Positions 1 to 5,803 of a stretch of 7,814 nt of DNA are shown here, piece by piece. The stretch is from an uncultured Collinsella sp. (lineage in GTDB: Bacteria > Actinomycetota > Coriobacteriia > Coriobacteriales > Coriobacteriaceae), in assembly GCA_900766165.1 (NCBI GenBank), contig CAAFUK010000090.1, positions 1 through 7,814 of the forward strand, written 5' to 3'. The notes below the pieces were generated by a model, which was not told the DNA's origin, did not search any database, and saw only the letters and a program-made list of their open reading frames with translations. The translations under genes and the position numbers were made by a program. Each line of letters starts with the position of its first letter. Position 1 is the stretch's first letter.

Positions 1-75
1 CCTTGCCTTTTTCATGCCAACTTGTTCGCTCTGGACGTCGCTCGCTGGCGTATGCTCAACCTGCGATGCGGCAGA

Positions 76-121
76 TGGGGAGTTCCTTTTGTGCCGGCAC
101 TTGGGGACAGTCCTTGTCCAA
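76..121. repeat. REP-like motif block upstream of thrE
   Basis: Two related short motifs lie here: TGGGGAGTTCCTTTT (76-90) and TGGGGACAGTCCTT (102-115). A third, TGGGGACGTTCTTAA (129-143), forms the left arm of the neighbouring palindrome. The spacing is about 26-27 bp. A perfect 10-bp palindrome, GTGCCGGCAC (91-100), separates the first two. The second motif can fold on itself, pairing GGACA (105-109) with TGTCC (115-119). Repeated GGGGAC-type motifs with local dyads resemble REP/BIME-type intergenic repeats mobilised by Y1 (RAYT) transposases. That parallel rests on recollection of similar motifs, and no transposase gene is present here. Confidence 0.45.
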
Positions 122-177
122 TAGTCATTGGGGACGTTCTTAAACGACTAGTCATTTAAGAACGTCCCCAATGACTA
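122..177. repeat. Near-perfect 56-bp palindrome
   Basis: The arms at 122-144 and 155-177 are 23 bp and perfectly complementary (left arm begins TAGTCATTGGGGACG). The 10-base centre, CGACTAGTCA (145-154), itself contains the 8-bp palindrome GACTAGTC. The whole 56-bp stretch is therefore self-complementary except for one base pair (145 versus 154). There is no T-run on either side, so it is not a classic intrinsic terminator. It is most likely a REP-like or non-autonomous mobile repeat, although it could also stop or stabilise transcripts. Confidence 0.7.
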
Positions 178-201
178 CATCGATGGCTATTGCGCACATG
201 G

Positions 202-229
202 TTCGCATGACAGCCGCCTCTTTTATGTT
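202..229 (+). promoter_or_regulatory. Weak candidate sigma-70 promoter for thrE
   Basis: TTCGCA (202-207, four of six matches to TTGACA) is followed by a 16-bp spacer and TATGTT (224-229, four of six matches to TATAAT). Transcription would start near 236, giving a leader of about 50 bases. A second possible -10, TAGGAT (249-254), has no good -35 partner. This is a pattern match only. Confidence 0.25.
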
Positions 230-285
230 TCCTTTAGCCGTCGCTGTCTAGGATGGGGGTTAGTCGATAGGAAGGGAGCACCGGG

Positions 286-1854
286 ATGGACGATGCGAGC
301 GAGCGCGCAATCGAAGAGGACATGCTCGATCAGTTCAATTACTTTGATGATGAGGACGAGGAGCTGATCGACCGTCGCGAGCCGGCGCCGCTTGATTCCT
401 TTGATCTGGTCGATGAAGAGGCTGATGAGGTTGAGGGTGAATCAGTGGAGCCCCCACAGCCTTCGCGCCTTGACTCACTGCTTTCGAGAGCCCCCATGCA
501 CCACGGCGTTCGTGCCGGCGCGCTCCATATGAAAACTGACTGGCACCAGATCGTGACGGCAGGCGATGAGCTTGCCGTCGATGCGCCGCTCACCGATAAG
601 TCATCCATCATCTGCCGCACCGGCATGCTTATGCTGGCAAGCGGAACGGGTGCCTGGCGCGTGCGCGATACCATGAATCGTGTTGCTGCCGTACTGGGCG
701 TCACGATTCACGTCGACCTGAGTCTTCTGTCGTTTGAGTGCACCTGCATCGAAGATGGTCACTGCTTTAACGAGGTTGTCAGCCTGCCCACAACGGGAGT
801 CAATACCCATCGCATTTGGATGATGGAGAGCTTCTTAAAGGAAATCGAGACGTATGGGCGCCGGTTTACCGTGCATGAGTATCACGAGATGCTCAAGACC
901 GTTGAGAGCTCGAAGCCCGATTACGCTCCCTGGCAACAGGGCCTTGCGGCGGCCTGTGCTTGCGGCGCCTTCGTCTTTTTGCTCGGCGGCGGTCCTATTG
1001 AGATGGCATGCGCGTTCGTGGGCGCAGGTGTCGGCAACTTTGCCCGCTCCCATATCCTCAGGCAAGGCCTTGGTCAGTTCAGCGCGCTGACGACCGGCGT
1101 TGCGCTCGCTTGCGTTTCGTATCTGCTGGCATTGCTCGGCCTTGGCCAGGTCATACCGGGGGCAATGTCGCACCAAGAAGGTTATATCGGCGCCATGCTC
1201 TTTGTGATTCCCGGTTTTCCCCTCATTACGGCAGGCCTCGACATCGCTAAGCTCGATATGCGAAGCGGCATTGAGCGGCTTTCGTATGCTGTGTCGATTA
1301 TTGTGATGGCGACCCTCGTAGGTTGGATGGTTGCCGAGTGTGTGGGGCTGGCACCGGATGATTTTGCCCCGCTCGGCCTTTCGCCGCTTGCCCTTACGCT
1401 CCTGCGCGTGGTGATGAGCTTCGTTGGCGTATTTGGCTTCTCGGTTATGTTCAACAGCCCGGTAAAGATGGCAGCGGCGGCTGGTCTGATCGGTGCCGTG
1501 TCTAATACCTTGCGCCTTACGCTCGTCGATGCGCCGACGCTGTTTCCCTTTCTGGGCCTGAGCGTAGGTATGCCTCCCGAGGCGGCAGCGTTTATCGGCG
1601 CGCTGGTATCGGGGCTGCTGGCAAGCTTGGCCGAAGTCAAGCTCACCTACCCACGTATCGCCCTCACGGTGCCATCAATTGTCATTATGGTGCCGGGCCT
1701 GTATCTGTATCGCTCGATGTACTACATGTGCACCTTCGATACGGTCAATATGCTCGGTTGGTTTGTGCGTGCAGTGCTCATCGTGGCGTTTTTGCCCGTT
1801 GGCCTGGGTGTGGCGCGTACGCTCACCGACCCTCGCTGGCGCCACACCAGCTAA
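286..1854 (+). CDS. thrE: Threonine/serine exporter, ThrE family (fused DUF1212-DUF3815)
   Basis: A 522-residue inner-membrane protein. The ThrE family exports threonine and serine, probably by proton-coupled antiport. Residues ~108-205 match the DUF1212 cytoplasmic domain, including GMLMLASGTGAWRVRDTMNR (113-132) and the following VTIHVDLSLLSFECTC. Hydrophobic helices fill ~219-515 and are consistent with about ten membrane spans. Family-type motifs inside them are GGGPIEMACAFVGAGVG (~234), VIPGFPLITAGLDIAKLD (307-324) and VPSIVIMVPGLYLYRSMYY (462-480). Corynebacterium glutamicum ThrE (about 490 residues) has the same single-chain arrangement, whereas many bacteria split it into two genes. 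The start is supported by the ribosome site GAAGGGAG (271-278), 7 bases upstream. Residues 1-57 are oddly rich in Asp and Glu and look disordered. The export family is clear; the exact substrate is inferred. Confidence 0.85.
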   Translation: MDDASERAIEEDMLDQFNYFDDEDEELIDRREPAPLDSFDLVDEEADEVEGESVEPPQPSRLDSLLSRAPMHHGVRAGALHMKTDWHQIVTAGDELAVDAPLTDKSSIICRTGMLMLASGTGAWRVRDTMNRVAAVLGVTIHVDLSLLSFECTCIEDGHCFNEVVSLPTTGVNTHRIWMMESFLKEIETYGRRFTVHEYHEMLKTVESSKPDYAPWQQGLAAACACGAFVFLLGGGPIEMACAFVGAGVGNFARSHILRQGLGQFSALTTGVALACVSYLLALLGLGQVIPGAMSHQEGYIGAMLFVIPGFPLITAGLDIAKLDMRSGIERLSYAVSIIVMATLVGWMVAECVGLAPDDFAPLGLSPLALTLLRVVMSFVGVFGFSVMFNSPVKMAAAAGLIGAVSNTLRLTLVDAPTLFPFLGLSVGMPPEAAAFIGALVSGLLASLAEVKLTYPRIALTVPSIVIMVPGLYLYRSMYYMCTFDTVNMLGWFVRAVLIVAFLPVGLGVARTLTDPRWRHTS

Positions 1855-1887
1855 TTGGTGCAAGGAGGACAGGTCACTTTGCACCAA
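1855..1887. repeat. Short palindrome directly after the thrE stop
   Basis: TTGGTGCAA (1855-1863) and TTGCACCAA (1879-1887) are perfect 9-bp inverted arms around a 15-base loop. The loop reads GGAGGACAGGTCACT, resembling the GGGGACAG motif at 104-110. The left arm begins on the base after the TAA stop. No T-run follows, so it is not a standard terminator. It could act as a transcript-end hairpin or be a REP-type repeat unit. Confidence 0.55.
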
Positions 1888-1960
1888 ATGAGTTGCGGTG
1901 AAATAGAGACTGAATTGCTGCTTAAAGGGTCAAAACAGTTCGTATTCCACCGCAACTTAT
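1888..1960. repeat. 73-bp imperfect palindrome (MITE/REP-like)
   Basis: Arms 1888-1905 and 1943-1960 pair over 18 positions, with one mismatch (1901/1947) and one G-U type pair (1890/1958). The core is AGTTGCGGTG (1891-1900) against CACCGCAACT (1948-1957). After a short internal mismatch, ACTG (1909-1912) and CAGT (1936-1939) extend the stem, leaving a loop of about 23 bases. The element abuts the preceding palindrome exactly. It carries no credible reading frame and no T-run. Likely a small non-autonomous repeat or a structured 3' region of the thrE transcript. Confidence 0.55.
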
Positions 1961-2077
1961 GGGGTCGGGGGATTATTGGTGCCCTGCATCTTCATAAACT
2001 CAACGCTTACGAAGCACGTGCTTTTCGTGCTAGGCTGGTTTCACCACATAAGTAGTCGCAGACGCACGTACCACGGG

Positions 2078-2123
2078 CGGGCGAGATGAAGTCCCAACAG
2101 CTCCATCTTGCTCGCCCGTTTTT
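2078..2123 (+). terminator. Intrinsic-terminator-like hairpin upstream of the DUF2798 gene
   Basis: CGGGCGAG (2078-2085) pairs with CTCGCCCG (2111-2118), followed at once by TTTTT (2119-2123). ATG (2086-2088) and CAT (2104-2106) can extend the stem across a small bulge. It ends only 44 bases before the next start codon. It may terminate thrE read-through, end a small leader RNA, or act as an attenuator for the downstream gene. The rest of the 1961-2158 stretch shows a 12-bp palindrome, AAGCACGTGCTT (2012-2023), and no recognisable riboswitch or gene. Confidence 0.65.
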
Positions 2124-2167
2124 GTTGCGTGGCGTAGCGGCGTAACACAGAAAGGACCATGCCCTTT

Positions 2168-2761
2168 ATGCCTATCAACAAACGAGAGAGCCTGCTGTTT
2201 ACCTTTATCATGTGCTTTTGCATGGTGCTCTGGATGAGCATCTACAACGTTGCCCTGCAGCATGGGGCCATCAACGGCGAGGTTGTTGCCGCCGCGTGGC
2301 TCGGCTTCCCCGTTGCCTACGTTTTTGCCATGTGCTGCGACTGGTTTGTTGCCAGCCCCCTCGCCAAGGGCTTTGCCTTTAAATTCCTGGTCACGCCGGG
2401 TAAGAGTTCGCCGCTTGCCATGACGCTCGCCGTCAGCTCCTGCATGGTCGTTCCCATGGTTATCATCATGTCGCTCTACGGCGCGTGTGAAGGCCTGTTC
2501 CATATGCCCGGCGGCCCGCTTGCCAATTTGCAGGCGCTGCCGATGATGTGGCTCGTCAACATTCCGCGCAACTTTATCATGGCCCTGCCCTGGAACCTGC
2601 TGGTGGCTGGTCCGGTTGCTCGCTTTGTCTTCCGCTGCGCCTTCCCCATGGGCACGGTCTTTGCCGAGCCGCACATGGAGCTCGTGCGCATGCCGGGCGC
2701 TCCCGTTGCCGATGCCGTCAATGACGTTGCCGAGGACATGGGTGCCGAGCCCGCCTGCTAG
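2168..2761 (+). CDS. Small membrane protein with duplicated DUF2798 domain
   Basis: A 197-residue protein of unknown function with four predicted membrane helices, at about 8-29, 38-58, 81-104 and 127-150. The start MPINKR, a first helix rich in Met and Phe, and the motif DWFVASPLAKGFAFKFL (58-74) fit the DUF2798 family. The second half repeats the layout: ALPWNLLVAGPVARFVFR (139-156) mirrors the first motif, so the protein appears to be two fused DUF2798 units. A hydrophilic tail (~165-197) follows. An in-frame ATG at 2159 exists, but the ribosome site AGAAAGGA (2149-2156) is too close to it; spacing favours 2168, though this is not certain. The gene is isolated, with 313 bp before and 185 bp after it, and its neighbours give no clue to its role. 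Confidence 0.75.
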   Translation: MPINKRESLLFTFIMCFCMVLWMSIYNVALQHGAINGEVVAAAWLGFPVAYVFAMCCDWFVASPLAKGFAFKFLVTPGKSSPLAMTLAVSSCMVVPMVIIMSLYGACEGLFHMPGGPLANLQALPMMWLVNIPRNFIMALPWNLLVAGPVARFVFRCAFPMGTVFAEPHMELVRMPGAPVADAVNDVAEDMGAEPAC

Positions 2762-2860
2762 ACAGTAGCTCAAAACCAAACCGCCAAACGGACCCGAGCA
2801 ATTCCTTTTTTGTAGACGTTGTCGCGCGGCTACGGGTGGGAAAGGTCCCAACGGTTAACA

Positions 2861-2866
2861 TATACT
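2861..2866 (+). promoter_or_regulatory. Candidate -10 element for clpC
   Basis: TATACT matches TATAAT at five of six positions and lies 81 bases before the clpC start. No convincing -35 hexamer sits 16-18 bases upstream. Instead that region holds a small dyad, TGGGA-AAGG-TCCCA (2837-2850), which could be an activator or repressor site. I saw no CtsR heptad repeats (GGTCAAA type), CIRCE element or full HspR site, the usual heat-shock operators of clp genes. Confidence 0.3.
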
Positions 2867-2885
2867 CAATATGGGTAAAGAGACC

Positions 2886-2910
2886 AAAGCGCCGCCACGA
2901 GTGGCGCTTT
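2886..2910 (+). promoter_or_regulatory. Hairpin in the clpC leader
   Basis: AAAGCGCC (2886-2893) pairs perfectly with GGCGCTTT (2903-2910) around a 9-base loop. An alternative fold uses GCCAC (2894-2898) with GTGGC (2901-2905), stacked on AAAGC/GCTTT. It lies between the candidate -10 and the ribosome site. The sequence after it (GCGTTTGAAAAA) is only weakly T-rich, so termination is possible but not typical. It could also stabilise the mRNA or act as a leader control element. Confidence 0.45.
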
Positions 2911-2946
2911 GCGTTTGAAAAACTAGCTCGTCTAAGAGGAACTAGC

Positions 2947-5589
2947 ATGTTAGACCGTTTCACCGATCGCGCGCGCAAGGTCATGTCCATGGCCAAGCAA
3001 GAGGCGCTCGATCTGCACTCAAATAAGGTGGGCACCGAGCACCTGCTGCTTGCGCTCGCTAAGGAGGACGAGGGTATTGCCGCCGAGGCACTGCGCTCGC
3101 TCGATATCTCCTACGATGACATCATGGATACCCTCAAAGAGGTCCAGACCACGGTTCCCGAGCCCAGCGAGGAGACCGAGGCTGCCAAGCTCGCCTTTAC
3201 GCCGCTCGTCATCAGCGTGATGGAGCGCTCCTTCCGCGTGGCACGCGAGAACAACCAGACCTACGTTTCGACCGAGCACTTGCTGATCGGCATCGTCGAA
3301 GAGGGCAACGGCATGGCCATGGATATCCTCATGCGCCTGGGCGTGTCGTCTGCTTCCATTAAAAAGGCCATCGAAAAGCTCACTGCCAAGGATCAGGACA
3401 AGAAGCGTCCGCTCGCTGGCGCTGGCGCTGGTCGTCCCGGTGCGGGCCTGCCGTTCTTTAGCGGCTCGGATGCCTCTCAGCAAAAGGGGAGCGGCACCGA
3501 CACGCTCAAGCAGTTCGCCACCAACCTCACGCAAAAGGCGCGCGACGGCGAGCTCGATCCCGTGATTGGCCGCGAAAAGGAAGTCCAGCGCATGATGGAG
3601 ATCCTTTCGCGCCGCACCAAGAACAATCCGCTTATCCTGGGCGATCCCGGCGTGGGCAAGACGGCTATCGTTGAGGGCCTGGCGCAGCAGATTGCTGCTG
3701 GCAATGTGCCCGAGAATCTTATGAACCAGAATATCTGGACGCTCGATCTGCCGGGTCTTGTCGCGGGTGCCAAGTATCGCGGTGAGTTTGAGGAGCGCCT
3801 CAAGAACGTGATCCAGGAGGCGACCGAAGCCGACGACGTCATCTTGTTTATCGACGAGATGCACACCATCATCGGTGCCGGTTCTGCCGAGGGTTCTATC
3901 GATGCGAGCTCTATGCTCAAGCCCGTGCTCGCGCGCGGTGCTTTCCAGATCATCGGTGCCACCACGGCCGAGGAGTTCCGCAAGTACCTCACCAAGGACC
4001 CGGCCTTCGAGCGTCGCTTCCAGACCATTGATGTCGAGGAGCCGAGCGTCGAGGACACGGTCAAGATCCTGACCGCGCTCAAGCCGCGCTACGAGGAGCA
4101 CCACCATGTGCGCTATACGGAGGGTGCTATCGAGGCCGCCGCGAACCTTTCCAACCGCTACATCCAGGATCGCTTCTTGCCCGATAAGGCCATCGACCTC
4201 ATCGACGAGGCCGGTGCCCGCGCTCGCATCGCCGCGAATCGCGCGCCCGAGCCGGTGCGTGAGGCTGAGCATCGCATAGAGGAGCTCAAGGCCGCCGCGC
4301 AGGAGGCCACCGAGAGCGATGACATGAACAAGGCCGCCGAGATCACCGAGCAGCAGAAGGCCGCCGAGATTGAACTCGCCGAAGCCAAGGCCGCCTGGAC
4401 CGCCGAGCTCGACGCCAGCCCGCTCACCATCGACGTGAGTCAGATTGCCGACATCGTGTCCGTGACCTCTGGCGTGCCGGTTTCCTCGCTCACCGAGAGC
4501 GAGAGCCGTCGCCTGCTGCAGACCGAAAGCGTGCTCAAGACCCGCATTATCGGCCAGGACGAGGCCGTCGAGGCCGTCGCCAAGGCCGTGCGCCGCAGCC
4601 GCTCGCCGCTCAAGGACCCGCGTCGCCCCGGCGGTAGCTTTATCTTCCTGGGCCCCACCGGCACGGGCAAGACTGAGCTCGCCAAGACGCTCGCCGAGTA
4701 CCTTTTTGGCAGCAAGGACGCGCTCATCAGCTTTGACATGTCGGAGTTCGGCAGCGAGTTCGAGGTCTCCAAGCTCATCGGTAGCCCTCCGGGTTACGTG
4801 GGTCATGACGAGGGCGGCCAGCTCACCAAGGCTGTGCGCCGTCACCCGTACTCGGTTGTGCTGTTCGACGAGATCGAGAAGGCACACCCCGACATCTTCA
4901 ACATTCTGTTGCAGGTGCTGGAGGAGGGTCGTCTGACCGATAGCCAAGGCAAGACGGTCGACTTCCGCAACACCGTGATCATCATGACGTCCAACGTGGG
5001 CGCCCGCGAGATCGCACAGGATGCGAGCGTTGGCTTTGGCACTACCGGCGAGCAGGGTCTCACGTCGAGTGAGATCAAGGGCCGCGCGATGGGCGAGCTC
5101 AAGCGCCTGTTCCGCCCCGAGCTGCTCAACCGTATCGACGACATTGTGGTGTTCCAGAAGCTCTCGGGCGAGAATCTCACCAAGATCGCGCACCTGCTGG
5201 TGGACGACCTACGTCAGCGTTTGATTGCCAACGGCATGAACATCAAGCTCACCGATGCGGCCTATGACAAGATCGTGGCCGAGGGCACCGACCTCACCAA
5301 CGGTGCGCGTCCGCTGCGCCGTGCTATCCAAAAGCTTATCGAGGACCCGCTGTCCGAGGAGCTTCTGGCCGGCGAATGGGGCGAGGGCGATACCGTCCTG
5401 TGCGACGTGGTCGACGGCAAGTTTGTCTTTAGCCACGGCACGGGTGAGATCCCGGCGCCGCGTCCGGCGGGTGCACTCGGGGGCGATACCGCTCCGGCGG
5501 CGCCGCACACCGGAAACGCCGCGCCTGTGAGCAGTGGCGTGAGCTCGGGCCCCGGCGGCATGATGCAAGCCGGTTCCGGCGCACTGTAG
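2947..5589 (+). CDS. clpC: ClpC, ATP-dependent Hsp100 unfoldase of the Clp protease
   Basis: An 880-residue cytoplasmic AAA+ ring ATPase that unfolds proteins and feeds them to the ClpP peptidase. Two Clp_N repeats occupy ~1-146, with EHLLL (31-35) and EHLLI (110-114) at equivalent positions. The first AAA+ module has Walker A GDPGVGKT (232-239) and Walker B VILFIDE (298-304). A coiled UVR-like middle domain lies at ~438-485, which marks ClpC rather than ClpA or long-M-domain ClpB. The second module has Walker A GPTGTGKT (569-576), Walker B VVLFDE (637-642) and sensor-2 GARPLRR (786-792). VGF (695-697) is the likely ClpP-docking loop. The start at 2947 is chosen because AAGAGGA (2934-2940) sits 6 bases upstream and the family begins MxDRFTDRARKV; an in-frame GTG at 2836 would add 37 unrelated residues. 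The last ~45 residues form a Gly/Ala/Pro/Ser-rich tail, making the protein longer than typical ClpC (about 810-850). Confidence 0.97.
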   Translation: MLDRFTDRARKVMSMAKQEALDLHSNKVGTEHLLLALAKEDEGIAAEALRSLDISYDDIMDTLKEVQTTVPEPSEETEAAKLAFTPLVISVMERSFRVARENNQTYVSTEHLLIGIVEEGNGMAMDILMRLGVSSASIKKAIEKLTAKDQDKKRPLAGAGAGRPGAGLPFFSGSDASQQKGSGTDTLKQFATNLTQKARDGELDPVIGREKEVQRMMEILSRRTKNNPLILGDPGVGKTAIVEGLAQQIAAGNVPENLMNQNIWTLDLPGLVAGAKYRGEFEERLKNVIQEATEADDVILFIDEMHTIIGAGSAEGSIDASSMLKPVLARGAFQIIGATTAEEFRKYLTKDPAFERRFQTIDVEEPSVEDTVKILTALKPRYEEHHHVRYTEGAIEAAANLSNRYIQDRFLPDKAIDLIDEAGARARIAANRAPEPVREAEHRIEELKAAAQEATESDDMNKAAEITEQQKAAEIELAEAKAAWTAELDASPLTIDVSQIADIVSVTSGVPVSSLTESESRRLLQTESVLKTRIIGQDEAVEAVAKAVRRSRSPLKDPRRPGGSFIFLGPTGTGKTELAKTLAEYLFGSKDALISFDMSEFGSEFEVSKLIGSPPGYVGHDEGGQLTKAVRRHPYSVVLFDEIEKAHPDIFNILLQVLEEGRLTDSQGKTVDFRNTVIIMTSNVGAREIAQDASVGFGTTGEQGLTSSEIKGRAMGELKRLFRPELLNRIDDIVVFQKLSGENLTKIAHLLVDDLRQRLIANGMNIKLTDAAYDKIVAEGTDLTNGARPLRRAIQKLIEDPLSEELLAGEWGEGDTVLCDVVDGKFVFSHGTGEIPAPRPAGALGGDTAPAAPHTGNAAPVSSGVSSGPGGMMQAGSGAL

Positions 5590-5614
5590 GGCGTGGCGAC
5601 AATTTGATACGCGC

Positions 5615-5646
5615 AATCGAGGCGCTCCGGAAAGGGCGCCTCGATT
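5615..5646 (+). terminator. Hairpin terminator after clpC
   Basis: AATCGAGGCGC (5615-5625) and GCGCCTCGATT (5636-5646) form a perfect 11-bp stem, which inner pairs can extend to 13. It lies 25 bases after the clpC stop. The T-run is short (ATTTG), so it is a weaker-than-ideal intrinsic terminator, but its position fits the end of the clpC transcript. Confidence 0.65.
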
Positions 5647-5730
5647 TGTAGAGCTGCGGAAGTTGTGACCGTTACGCTATACGGTCCACCGTTAGCCGAT
5701 GATGCGAGGGCGCTCGGCGTTTTCGACTGG

Positions 5731-5759
5731 TTTATGCACGCAAAGTCTGGGAATATACA
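5731..5759 (+). promoter_or_regulatory. Candidate promoter for pepD
   Basis: TATACA (5754-5759, five of six matches to TATAAT) is preceded after 17 bp by TTTATG (5731-5736, three of six matches to TTGACA). Transcription would start near 5766, giving a leader of about 38 bases. ACTGGTT (5726-5732) and AACCAGT (5780-5786) are inverted copies flanking the site, which may be chance. Confidence 0.35.
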
Positions 5760-5803
5760 AGTCGCATGTCTTACTGTCTAACCAGTTGCGCCAAGGAGGC
5801 ACC

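Noticed and set aside
2..124. Open frame on the plus strand at the left edge, ending in TAG at 122-124
   Set aside because: Only about 40 codons, much of it translated from the repeat block, with no recognised family; it could be chance.
1855..2055. 66-codon frame after thrE
   Set aside because: It starts at TTG inside a palindrome, without a proper ribosome site, and consists of translated repeat sequence.
2030..2851. 273-codon open frame antisense to the DUF2798 gene
   Set aside because: It runs through the terminator and intergenic regions, has a His/Arg/Gly-rich composition and no family motifs.
2836..2946. Upstream GTG start for clpC (37 extra residues)
   Set aside because: The extension is unlike any Clp_N domain and overlaps the leader hairpin, while ATG 2947 has a good ribosome site and the family N-terminus.
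3019..5193. 724-codon open frame antisense to clpC
   Set aside because: It mirrors the codon bias of clpC, whose GC-rich third positions remove stops on the opposite strand. The translation is Leu/Gly/Ala/Arg/Asp-rich with no recognisable domain, and clpC itself is certain.
5699..5803. Upstream ATG start for pepD (35 extra residues)
   Set aside because: It has no ribosome site and spans the candidate promoter, whereas ATG 5804 follows AAGGAGG and gives a protein the length of E. coli PepD.
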